From: Schaedlerella glycyrrhizinilytica_A
GTDB taxonomy: Bacteria; Bacillota; Clostridia; Lachnospirales; Lachnospiraceae
Length of the DNA stretch: 64,000 nt
Strand: one strand, 5' to 3'
NCBI RefSeq assembly: GCF_042852765.1
Contig: NZ_AP031414.1
The notes below the pieces were generated by a model. The model saw only the letters and a program-made list of their open reading frames with translations. It had not been told where the DNA came from and made no database searches. Within the stretch, counting starts at the first letter, position 1. The number at the start of each line of letters is the position of its first letter. Positions 16,845 to 25,906 of this stretch are shown one piece after another. A program made the translations under genes and the position numbers.

Positions 16845-19800
16845 TTACTCCGCATCAATCGTAGTGACACCGATCGTCACTTCTTCCAATACATCCAGAA
16901 GAACTTTTACTGTGTCAAGCGAAGTCAGCATTGTAATATTATTTTGTGTAGCAGCACTTCGGATCGCAACTCCATCTTCATAATGTACTCCCGACAAGAT
17001 TGCCCGTGTATTGATCACATAACTTACATATCCTGCCCGGATAGCATCCAATATCTCTGTACTTCCCTCCGACGGTTTTCCGAGCACTCTTGTTCGGATT
17101 CCATGTTTTTTTAAATAATCTGCTGTGAGAGAGGTTGCTTCTATATTAAATCCCATGTTATAAAACCGTCGGATAAAAGGAAGTGCTTCTTTTTTATCTT
17201 CATCTGCCAGAGTTACGATCACCGTACCATAGTTTTGCACACGGATTCCTGATGCGATCATTGCTTTATACATTGCCCGATGAAGCTTCTTATCATATCC
17301 AATCGCCTCTCCGGTCGACTTCATTTCCGGAGAAAGGTAAGCATCCATTCCATTTAATTTTGCAAATGAAAATACCGGTACTTTTACGTACCATCGTTTC
17401 TTTTCTTCCGGATAGATCTGGTCGATGCCTTGTTCTTTCAAGCTCTTTCCGAGCATCACCCTGGTTGCAATATCTGCAAGAGAATATCCGGTTGCTTTCG
17501 ATAGAAACGGAACGGTTCGTGAAGATCTTGGATTTACTTCTATAATATAGACATTTTCTTCTTTGTCAACGATAAACTGAATATTAAACAAACCAACGAT
17601 TCCGATTCCAAGACCTAACCTTTTCGCATAATCTAAAATCGTTTGTTTCACTTTGTCTGAAATGCTAAATGTCGGATATACGCTGATCGAATCTCCTGAA
17701 TGGATTCCGGTCCGTTCTACCAATTCCATAATTCCCGGAACAAACACATCTGTTCCATCACAGATTGCATCAATTTCAATTTCTTTCCCACAAATATATT
17801 TGTCAACCAATACCGGTTTTTCTTCATCAATTTCTACTGCTGTTTTTAAATAATGACGCAAATCTTTTTCCTTTGCCACAATCTGCATCGCCCGTCCGCC
17901 AAGCACAAAACTCGGTCGTACCAATACCGGATATCCAATCTGCCCCGCTGCTTCGATTCCTTCTTCAATATCCGTCACTGCCTGTCCTTTCGGCTGTGGA
18001 ATCGATAGCTCAGATAATAGTTTTTCAAAAGCATCTCTGTTTTCTGCTTTTTCAATCGCCGCACATCCTGTTCCAATCAACCGAACGCCTCTTTGCGCCA
18101 GCGGTTCCGCCAGATTTACCGCAGTCTGACCACCTAACGATGCGATCACGCCGTCCGGTTTTTCCATCTCGATCACATTCATAACATCTTCTGTACAAAG
18201 CGGTTCAAAATATAATTTATCCGATGTTGTATAATCCGTGGAGACAGTCTCCGGATTATTATTGATAATGATTGCCTCAAATCCTGCATCCTTAATCGTC
18301 TGAACTGCGTGAACCGTAGAATAATCAAATTCTACGCCCTGTCCGATACGGATTGGTCCCGATCCCAGCACAATAATCTTTTTTCGATTCTCTATGATCG
18401 ACTCATTTTCTTCTTCATATACAGAATAAAAATACGGAACATAACTTTCAAATTCAGATGCACAAGTATCAATCATTTTATATACCGGAAAGATTCCATT
18501 TGCTTTACGCAGATTATAAACATCCTGTTCTTTTTGTTCCCAACACCATGCTATCGCCTGATCCGAGAATCCCATTTTTTTCGCCCCATACAAATACTGT
18601 GGCTCTCCGGGATGCATACGCAGCTTTTTTTCTTCTTCCACGATGTTTTTTATTTTTTCTAAAAAGAAACGATCGATCCGGGTTGCTTTCGAAATCTGAC
18701 AGACTGTCGCTCCCATTCTGAGAAGTTGAGCAATCGCAAAAATCCGGTCGTCTGTCCCCCACTTGATATATTCCGACAATTCTTCGATTGCCATCTTGTC
18801 AAACTTCGGCATATAGAGATAATTTACTCCCGTCTCCAAAGACCGCACCGCTTTTAACAAACTTTCTTCAAACGTCCTTCCTACGCCCATCACCTCTCCG
18901 GTCGCCTTCATCTGTGTTCCCAATTTCTGATTCGCATCTGTAAATTTATCAAAAGGAAATCTCGGCATTTTTGTCACAACGTAATCCAATGCCGGTTCAA
19001 AAGCTGCCGGTGTATTTACTAATTGTATCTCATCCAAAGTCATTCCAATGCTGATCTTGGCAGATACTCTTGCAATGGGATATCCGCTTGCCTTTGATGC
19101 CAGGGCAGAAGAACGCGATACTCGTGGGTTTACTTCAATCAGGTAATATTGAAAAGAATCCGGATCCAATGCAAACTGTACGTTGCATCCGCCCTCCACT
19201 TCCAGTGCCCTGATGATCTTCAACGCACTGTCACGGAGCATCTGATATTCTTTATTCGTCAATGTCTGAGACGGACATACGACAATTGAGTCTCCGGTAT
19301 GGATTCCGACCGGATCGAGATTTTCCATATTACATACCGTGATAGCTGTATCGTTTGCATCACGGATAACCTCATACTCGATTTCTTTGAAACCTTTAAT
19401 GCTTTTCTCTATCAACACCTGATGAACCGGAGATAATTGCAGCGCATTTTTGATCAGCTCTAACAATTCTTTTTCATTATCCGCAAATCCGCCGCCTGTT
19501 CCTCCCAGCGTAAATGCCGGACGCAAAACGACCGGATACCCGATTTCCCCCGCCTCTTTCACCGCATCCTCTACTGTGTTCGCAATCGCTGACGGTAAGA
19601 CCGGTTCTCCTAATTCTTCACATAACTCTTTGAACAATTCCCGGTCTTCCGCTCGTTCGATACTTCTTCTGCTCGTTCCCAACAGTTCTGTCTGACATTC
19701 TTTTAATATTCCTTTTTTTTCAAGCTGCATTGCCAGATTCAATCCTGTTTGTCCTCCGATCCCCGGTACGATTGCATCCGGACGTTCGTACCTGACAATC

Positions 19801-20027
19801 TTTGCAATATATTCCAATGTCAATGGTTCCATATAAATTTTATCTGCAATCGTTGTATCTGTCATAATCGTTGCCGGATTGGAATTGCACAATACGACCT
19901 CGTACCCTTCTTCTTTTAATGCCAAACATGCCTGAGTTCCTGCATAATCAAACTCTGCTGCCTGCCCAATCACAATCGGACCGGAACCAATGACAAGTAT
20001 TTTTTTCAAATCAGTCCTTTTTGCCAT
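16845..20027 (-). CDS. carB: Carbamoyl-phosphate synthase large subunit
   Basis: 1060 residues, normal length. Two duplicated ATP-grasp halves are clear: each begins with IGSGPI.IGQ..EFDY (near residue 12 and near 553), and a C-terminal MGS-like allosteric domain (about 930-1060) is present. Makes carbamoyl phosphate from ammonia delivered by CarA, bicarbonate and two ATP; the product feeds pyrimidines and arginine. The start overlaps the carA stop by 17 bp, so translation is coupled. Confidence 0.97.
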   Translation of the reverse strand: MAKRTDLKKILVIGSGPIVIGQAAEFDYAGTQACLALKEEGYEVVLCNSNPATIMTDTTIADKIYMEPLTLEYIAKIVRYERPDAIVPGIGGQTGLNLAMQLEKKGILKECQTELLGTSRRSIERAEDRELFKELCEELGEPVLPSAIANTVEDAVKEAGEIGYPVVLRPAFTLGGTGGGFADNEKELLELIKNALQLSPVHQVLIEKSIKGFKEIEYEVIRDANDTAITVCNMENLDPVGIHTGDSIVVCPSQTLTNKEYQMLRDSALKIIRALEVEGGCNVQFALDPDSFQYYLIEVNPRVSRSSALASKASGYPIARVSAKISIGMTLDEIQLVNTPAAFEPALDYVVTKMPRFPFDKFTDANQKLGTQMKATGEVMGVGRTFEESLLKAVRSLETGVNYLYMPKFDKMAIEELSEYIKWGTDDRIFAIAQLLRMGATVCQISKATRIDRFFLEKIKNIVEEEKKLRMHPGEPQYLYGAKKMGFSDQAIAWCWEQKEQDVYNLRKANGIFPVYKMIDTCASEFESYVPYFYSVYEEENESIIENRKKIIVLGSGPIRIGQGVEFDYSTVHAVQTIKDAGFEAIIINNNPETVSTDYTTSDKLYFEPLCTEDVMNVIEMEKPDGVIASLGGQTAVNLAEPLAQRGVRLIGTGCAAIEKAENRDAFEKLLSELSIPQPKGQAVTDIEEGIEAAGQIGYPVLVRPSFVLGGRAMQIVAKEKDLRHYLKTAVEIDEEKPVLVDKYICGKEIEIDAICDGTDVFVPGIMELVERTGIHSGDSISVYPTFSISDKVKQTILDYAKRLGLGIGIVGLFNIQFIVDKEENVYIIEVNPRSSRTVPFLSKATGYSLADIATRVMLGKSLKEQGIDQIYPEEKKRWYVKVPVFSFAKLNGMDAYLSPEMKSTGEAIGYDKKLHRAMYKAMIASGIRVQNYGTVIVTLADEDKKEALPFIRRFYNMGFNIEATSLTADYLKKHGIRTRVLGKPSEGSTEILDAIRAGYVSYVINTRAILSGVHYEDGVAIRSAATQNNITMLTSLDTVKVLLDVLEEVTIGVTTIDAE

Positions 20028-21111
20028 TTCTCGTTCCCTCCATCTGTTCTATAAATTGTTCAAATAAATAGCTGCTGTCCTGTGGTCCCGGCGCACTTTC
20101 CGGATGGTACTGCACGCAAAACACTTTCTCTTCTTCGCAGGCAACGCCTTCCACAGTCTGATCTAGCAAATTCAAGTGCGTAATTTCAAGACGTGTATCC
20201 AGAATACTATCTTTATCCACGGCATAAGAATGGTTTTGCGAGGTGATCTCAACCTTTCCGGTACGCAGATTTTTCACCGGATGGTTTCCTCCTCTGTGTC
20301 CAAACTTTAATTTATAAGTCTTTGCCCCATATGCCAATGCAATAATCTGATGTCCAAGACAGATCCCGAAAATCGGATATTTTCCACGTAACTGTTTGAC
20401 CAGCTCGATCACCGATGGAACATCTGTCGGATTTCCCGGACCATTCGAAAAAAAGATACCATCCGGTTCCAGTCGTTCAATCGCCTCCAGCGACGTATTC
20501 CACGGGAAGACCGTCACATTACATCCCAGCCGGTTCAAACACCGGATAATATTTTGTTTCATGCCGCAGTCGATTGCCGCGACCTGATATTTTGCATCTA
20601 AAACCCGATATTCCTGCTTCTTCTTTCTGCTGACAACAGCAACCGCATTTTCCGGAATATCATAATTTGCCAATTTATCCAGTCCTTCTTCCAAAGAAGT
20701 TTCCACATCAGTAATCAATACTTTTCTGCTACCCAGATTTCGGATTGAGCGAACCAATTTTCTTGTATCGATTCCGGAAATCCCCGGAATCCCATATTTT
20801 CTCAAACTCTCTGCTAACGTATATTTACTTCGGAAATTCGATGGCTGATCATTATAATCTCTCACCACGATTCCACCGATTGTCGGCACTTCCGTCTCAA
20901 AATCATCTTCTGCAATCCCATAATTTCCGATCAGCGGATAAGCCATTACAACCGTCTGATACGTATACGAAGGATCTGAAATAATTTCCTGATAGCCGAC
21001 AGGCGCTGTATTGAATACAATTTCTGTGATGCTTTCAATTTCAGCGCCAAAACCATATCCGTAATACTCGCTCCCATCTTCCAGGATCAGTTTTCTGTCA
21101 AATTTTTTCAT
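20011..21111 (-). CDS. carA: Carbamoyl-phosphate synthase small (glutaminase) subunit
   Basis: 366 residues. N-terminal CPSase small-chain domain, then a class I glutamine amidotransferase domain with the catalytic cysteine in GICLGHQ and the His/Glu of QYHPE. Hydrolyses glutamine and channels ammonia to CarB. It lies 23 bp after purF and overlaps carB. No PyrR-type or arginine-type leader is seen before it, consistent with control from the head of the glnN operon. Confidence 0.97.
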   Translation of the reverse strand: MKKFDRKLILEDGSEYYGYGFGAEIESITEIVFNTAPVGYQEIISDPSYTYQTVVMAYPLIGNYGIAEDDFETEVPTIGGIVVRDYNDQPSNFRSKYTLAESLRKYGIPGISGIDTRKLVRSIRNLGSRKVLITDVETSLEEGLDKLANYDIPENAVAVVSRKKKQEYRVLDAKYQVAAIDCGMKQNIIRCLNRLGCNVTVFPWNTSLEAIERLEPDGIFFSNGPGNPTDVPSVIELVKQLRGKYPIFGICLGHQIIALAYGAKTYKLKFGHRGGNHPVKNLRTGKVEITSQNHSYAVDKDSILDTRLEITHLNLLDQTVEGVACEEEKVFCVQYHPESAPGPQDSSYLFEQFIEQMEGTRNGKKD

Positions 21112-21134
21112 TCTTTTCCACGCTTTCTTTTTTC

Positions 21135-22553
21135 TTAAAACCGTTCCGATATTTTTCTCTCAAAACGGTCTTTCCGAAGATCTGTCGGAACTTTCGTCGG
21201 ATACGCCCCATCAAAACATGCTGAGCAATAATTTTCACTGTCAATCAATTGTCCAAGTTTTTCTATTGGCAAATACCCCAAAGAATCTGCACCTATGATC
21301 TCCGAAATTTTCTTTTCGGTATAATGACAGGCAATCAGATTTTCTTCGGAATCTATATCTGTTCCGTAATAACATGGATGCAAAAACGGCGGCGAAGAAA
21401 TCCTCATATGAATTTCTTTCGCGCCTGCGTCACGCAGCAATTTCACAATCTGTTTACTTGTCGTTCCTCGTACGATCGAATCATCGATCAATATCACTCT
21501 TTTTCCATCAATGACACTTTTTACCGGACTCAACTTGATCCTTACTTTGTCCAGCCGATCTTCTTGCTCCGGTGAAATAAACGTCCGTCCAATATATTTA
21601 TTCTTAATCAATCCGATTCCATATGGAATCTTTGCCGCGTATGCATATCCTAATGCTGCATCCAATCCACTGTCCGGTACTCCGATCACAATATCCGCAT
21701 CCACCGGATAACTTTCCGCCAATAATGCTCCCGCTTTCATCCTTGCTTCATGTACAGAAATCTCATCGATCACGGAATCCGGTCTCGCAAAATAAATATA
21801 TTCAAAAATGCAGGTTCGCTTTTTTTGCCTCTCACAATGTTCTCTTCTCGACTCAATCCCATTATCACTAAACACCAGAATTTCTCCCGGCAAAATATCC
21901 CGTATAAACTCCGCGCCAACCACAGACAATGCACAGCTCTCGGATGCCACTACATAACTTCCGTCCTTCCGTTTTCCATAACAAAGCGGGCGGAATCCAT
22001 AAGGATCTCTAGCTGCGATCATTTTTGTAGAAGACATTAAAATCAGAGAATACGCTCCCTCTAACAAATTCATTGTATTACTGACCGCTTCTTCAATACT
22101 TGGAGTCATCAGTCTTTCTCTTGTAATGACATAGGCAATCGTCTCCGTATCACTACTTGTATGAAAAATAGCTCCTGACAATTCAAGTTTATCCCGTAAT
22201 TCCAAGGCATTACTCAAATTACCGTTATGTGCCAACGCCATTTTTCCTTTCTGATGATTGACTTCAATCGGCTGACAGTTATTTCGGGTCGTCCCACCGG
22301 TTGTACCATATCGAACATGTCCTATTGCCATCGTTCCTTCTGACAAATTCAACATTGTATCTTTAGAGAAAACATCACTTACAAGTCCCAGATCTTTATA
22401 AGAAGAAAACACACCATCGTCGTTTACAACAATTCCACAGCTTTCCTGCCCCCTGTGCTGAAGCGCATAGAGTCCGTAATATACATAGCTTGCAATATTT
22501 TCTCTCTTAGAGCTTATCATGCCAAACACTCCACATTCTTCATGGATTGCCAT
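21135..22553 (-). CDS. purF: Amidophosphoribosyltransferase
   Basis: 472 residues. N-terminal Ntn glutaminase domain with the nucleophile Cys7 in HEECGVFG; the six residues before it look like a short propeptide removed to free the cysteine. The C-terminal phosphoribosyltransferase domain has VILIDDSIVRGTT. Cysteines in LIACHY and NYCSACFDG match the [4Fe-4S] cluster of the Bacillus-type enzyme. First step of purine synthesis. AGGAGG precedes the start. The gene is away from other pur genes and inside the glutamine operon, which is unusual. Confidence 0.96.
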   Translation of the reverse strand: MAIHEECGVFGMISSKRENIASYVYYGLYALQHRGQESCGIVVNDDGVFSSYKDLGLVSDVFSKDTMLNLSEGTMAIGHVRYGTTGGTTRNNCQPIEVNHQKGKMALAHNGNLSNALELRDKLELSGAIFHTSSDTETIAYVITRERLMTPSIEEAVSNTMNLLEGAYSLILMSSTKMIAARDPYGFRPLCYGKRKDGSYVVASESCALSVVGAEFIRDILPGEILVFSDNGIESRREHCERQKKRTCIFEYIYFARPDSVIDEISVHEARMKAGALLAESYPVDADIVIGVPDSGLDAALGYAYAAKIPYGIGLIKNKYIGRTFISPEQEDRLDKVRIKLSPVKSVIDGKRVILIDDSIVRGTTSKQIVKLLRDAGAKEIHMRISSPPFLHPCYYGTDIDSEENLIACHYTEKKISEIIGADSLGYLPIEKLGQLIDSENYCSACFDGAYPTKVPTDLRKDRFERKISERF

Positions 22554-22607
22554 CGCCTTTCTTCCTCCTGTGCTCTATATTTTTCCAATTTTCCTCATCC
22601 GGTTTTA

Positions 22608-24221
22608 TCATTCTGTCAATCTTTTTTTCTGCTCCAAAGAAGCGGAAACAAATCCTTTGAATAACGGATGCGCCTGATTCGGACGGCTCTTAAATTCCGG
22701 ATGGAACTGTACCCCTACAAAAAACGGATGATTCCCCAACTCAACCGCTTCAACCAAGCGGTCATCCGGAGACGTTCCACTGATCACCAACCCATGCTGT
22801 ATTAATGTTTCTCGATATTCATTATTAAATTCATAACGATGCCGATGCCGCTCCTGTATCATCTGTTTTTCATAACATTTCTCCATCATTGTGCCTGCCG
22901 TGATCCTACAAGGATAGCTTCCCAGACGCAAGGTTCCGCCTTTTGCAACTTCTTCGCTCTGTCCCGGCATAAAATCGATCACCTTATGCGGGCACTGTTC
23001 TTCAAATTCTCCGGATCCGGCATCTGTATATCCGATCACGTTTCTTGCAAATTCGATTACTGCGATCTGCATTCCCAGACAAATTCCCAAATAAGGCAAT
23101 TTCTTTTCACGGGCATATTGCGCTGCCACGATCATCCCCTCGATCCCACGATTTCCAAAGCCTCCCGGGATAATCACACCATGAAGTCCTCCCAATATCC
23201 GTCCGACATTCTGTTTCGTAATCTCCTCGGAATCGATCCAATGGATTTTGATAAATGTATTTTTCTCATAACCTGCGTGCTGCAGTGCTTCTGCAATGGA
23301 AAGGTAAGCATCATGCAGCTTCACATACTTTCCCACCAATCCGATCTGCACTTCCTCCGCGCGGTTATGGATCCGTTCTACCATCTGCTTCCATTCCTCG
23401 AGATCCGGTTTCGCTGCATCTATATGAAGTTCTCTGCAAACCACATCGGAAAATCCGGATTCTTCCAACATCAATGGCGCTTCATACAGATTATTTAATG
23501 TTCTGTTTTCAATCACACAATCGGCTTTCACATTACAAAATAATGCAATTTTCTGAAAAATAGATTCTTCCAACGGCATATCTGCACGCAATACGATCAG
23601 ATCCGGATTGATTCCCATCCCTCTTAATTCTTTTACCGAATGCTGCGTCGGCTTGGACTTATGTTCTTCGGATCCGCTCAAATATGGAACAAGTGTCACA
23701 TGGATAAACAAGCTGTTTTCTTTTCCTACTTCCAAAGAAATCTGACGTACCGCTTCTAAAAATGGCTGTGACTCGATATCTCCGATCGTTCCGCCGATCT
23801 CTGTAATCACCACATCTGCATCTGTCTGTTTTCCGACACGATATACAAATTCTTTGATCTCATTTGTGATATGCGGGATTACCTGTACCGTCGAACCGAG
23901 ATATTCCCCCCTTCTCTCTTTATTTAATACATTCCAATAAACTTTTCCCGTTGTCAGATTGGAATATTTATTTAAGTCTTCATCAATAAATCGTTCATAA
24001 TGTCCCAGATCCAGATCTGTTTCCGCTCCATCCTCTGTTACATACACTTCTCCATGCTGATAAGGGCTCATTGTTCCCGGATCCACATTGATATAAGGAT
24101 CCAGCTTCTGAGCCGCTACTTTCAATCCTCTTGCTTTTAAAAGGCGCCCGAGTGATGCTGCCGTAATCCCTTTTCCCAGCCCCGACACTACGCCGCCTGT
24201 TACAAATATATATTTAGACAT
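22608..24221 (-). CDS. pyrG: CTP synthase
   Basis: 537 residues, full length. Synthetase domain begins KYIFVTGGVVSGLGKGI; the class I amidotransferase domain has LGICLGMQ with the catalytic cysteine and FHPEFKSRP near the end. Aminates UTP to CTP using glutamine. Located 17 bp after asnB and 54 bp before purF in the glutamine operon. Confidence 0.97.
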   Translation of the reverse strand: MSKYIFVTGGVVSGLGKGITAASLGRLLKARGLKVAAQKLDPYINVDPGTMSPYQHGEVYVTEDGAETDLDLGHYERFIDEDLNKYSNLTTGKVYWNVLNKERRGEYLGSTVQVIPHITNEIKEFVYRVGKQTDADVVITEIGGTIGDIESQPFLEAVRQISLEVGKENSLFIHVTLVPYLSGSEEHKSKPTQHSVKELRGMGINPDLIVLRADMPLEESIFQKIALFCNVKADCVIENRTLNNLYEAPLMLEESGFSDVVCRELHIDAAKPDLEEWKQMVERIHNRAEEVQIGLVGKYVKLHDAYLSIAEALQHAGYEKNTFIKIHWIDSEEITKQNVGRILGGLHGVIIPGGFGNRGIEGMIVAAQYAREKKLPYLGICLGMQIAVIEFARNVIGYTDAGSGEFEEQCPHKVIDFMPGQSEEVAKGGTLRLGSYPCRITAGTMMEKCYEKQMIQERHRHRYEFNNEYRETLIQHGLVISGTSPDDRLVEAVELGNHPFFVGVQFHPEFKSRPNQAHPLFKGFVSASLEQKKRLTE

Positions 24222-24238
24222 TCTTTATCACTTCCTAC

Positions 24239-25819
24239 TCATTTTCCGCTATCTCCATAATTGGAAAGTACCCGGGCAGACGGATCTTTCACATTACATC
24301 CGCTCCATTCTTTATTTGGCATCCAAAAATCAACAACCATCTCTGCCTGTCCCGGATAATATTTTTCAAAAATACTTCTATACAGTAAAGATTCTTTCGT
24401 AAATGGACGTGCAAAGGTATACGTTTTCCGCAAATGTTCAAACTCCTCATCTGTATATATTTTTTCTGCATACTCTTTCAAATAATCAACCATTGAATGA
24501 CCTACTGCATCCGAAAATGCCGCTTTTTCTCTCCAAAGAATTTCTTGCGGCAGATAATCCTCTTTTTCAAATGCGTGACGAAGTAAATATTTTCCTTTTC
24601 CATATGTATTGATCTTCAGTTTCGGATCCACTGCCATCACATATTTTACAAAATCCAGATCTCCAAATGGGACACGGGCTTCCAATGAATTTACAGAGAT
24701 ACAGCGGTCTGCCCGAAGGACATCATACATATAAAGCTCCCGGACTCTCTTCTGAGATTCTTTTTGAAATGCCTCCGCATCCGGCGCAAAATCTGTATAC
24801 TTATACCCAAACAACTCATCGGAGATTTCACCGGTCAGCAAGACCCGGATGTCGGTCTGTTCGTGGATTGCTTTACATACGAAATACATTCCAATAGATG
24901 CACGAATCGTCGTGATATCATAAGTTCCAAGCAAATGAATAACCGTATCCAAAGATCCGATCACATCATCCGGAGTCATATAGATCTCTGTATGGTCGCT
25001 TCCTATATAATCTGCAACCTGTTTTGCATATTTTAGATCGATCGCATCTTCACTCATTCCGATCGCAAATGTCCTGATCGGTCGACTGCTTTTCTTAGCC
25101 GCAATTGCACACACAAGAGAAGAATCCAGACCTCCGGAAAGTAAAAAACCGATCTTTGCATCCGCTACAAGACGTTTTTCTACTCCTGCTGTCAATTTAT
25201 CATGAATCTTCCCGCATACAGTTTCTAAATCATCCTGACAAACATTTTCTGTTTTTGCAATGTCGCAATAACAAATAAATGTTCCGTTTTTATAATAATA
25301 TCCCGGTGGGAATGGCATGATCTTATCTGTCAAACCTACCAGGTTTTTCGCTTCGCTTGCAAAAATGATCGCATGGTCTTTATCATATCCGTAAAATAGA
25401 GGACGGATTCCAATCGGATCTCTTGCAGCAATAAATTCTCTTGTCTTTCCATCATAAATAATGCAGGCAAATTCTGCATCCAGCATCGCAAACATTTCTA
25501 CACCGTACTCCTGATACAAAGGTAAGAGAACCTCACAATCTGATTCACTTTTAAATACATATTTTTCCTTCAGCTCTTCTTTCCATTTTTCAAAGCCGTA
25601 AATTTCTCCGTTGCATACAACGTAACTGTCATCCAACTGAAACGGCTGCATCCCGGACGTTGTCATTCCCATAATCGCCAGTCTATGAAATCCAAGATAC
25701 CCTTCTCCGGTATCAACCACTTTACTCGCATCCGGTCCCCTTGAGATTGTTCTTTGAAATCCTCTCATAAAAACCTCATACACTGCACTTGGACTGCAGT
25801 ATCCCATAATCGAACACAT
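24239..25819 (-). CDS. asnB: Asparagine synthase (glutamine-hydrolysing)
   Basis: 526 residues from 25819. This start is certain on biochemical grounds: it places the Ntn nucleophile at Cys2 (MCSIMGY) and has AAGGAGG about 8 bp upstream; the longer frame would bury the cysteine. The glutaminase half is followed by an AsnB synthetase half with the PP-loop LSGGLDSSLV. Makes asparagine from aspartate, glutamine and ATP. A GC-rich hairpin (25849-25884) separates it from the ammonium transporter gene. Confidence 0.95.
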   Translation of the reverse strand: MCSIMGYCSPSAVYEVFMRGFQRTISRGPDASKVVDTGEGYLGFHRLAIMGMTTSGMQPFQLDDSYVVCNGEIYGFEKWKEELKEKYVFKSESDCEVLLPLYQEYGVEMFAMLDAEFACIIYDGKTREFIAARDPIGIRPLFYGYDKDHAIIFASEAKNLVGLTDKIMPFPPGYYYKNGTFICYCDIAKTENVCQDDLETVCGKIHDKLTAGVEKRLVADAKIGFLLSGGLDSSLVCAIAAKKSSRPIRTFAIGMSEDAIDLKYAKQVADYIGSDHTEIYMTPDDVIGSLDTVIHLLGTYDITTIRASIGMYFVCKAIHEQTDIRVLLTGEISDELFGYKYTDFAPDAEAFQKESQKRVRELYMYDVLRADRCISVNSLEARVPFGDLDFVKYVMAVDPKLKINTYGKGKYLLRHAFEKEDYLPQEILWREKAAFSDAVGHSMVDYLKEYAEKIYTDEEFEHLRKTYTFARPFTKESLLYRSIFEKYYPGQAEMVVDFWMPNKEWSGCNVKDPSARVLSNYGDSGK

Positions 25820-25848
25820 AACATGTTCCTCCTTCGCTCTATATAAAT

Positions 25849-25884
25849 CCGGCATTCGGAAAGAAAAATCTTTCTGAATGCCGG
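25849..25884. other. Stable hairpin between amt-PII and asnB
   Basis: Arms CCGGCATTC.GAAAGA and TCTTTC.GAATGCCGG pair with one mismatch around a short A/T loop. No T-run follows on the minus strand, so full termination is unlikely; an RNA processing or 3'-end stabilising role, or partial termination that lowers asnB expression, is possible. Confidence 0.5.
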
Positions 25885-25906
25885 CTCTTATATAAAATTT
25901 TCCGAT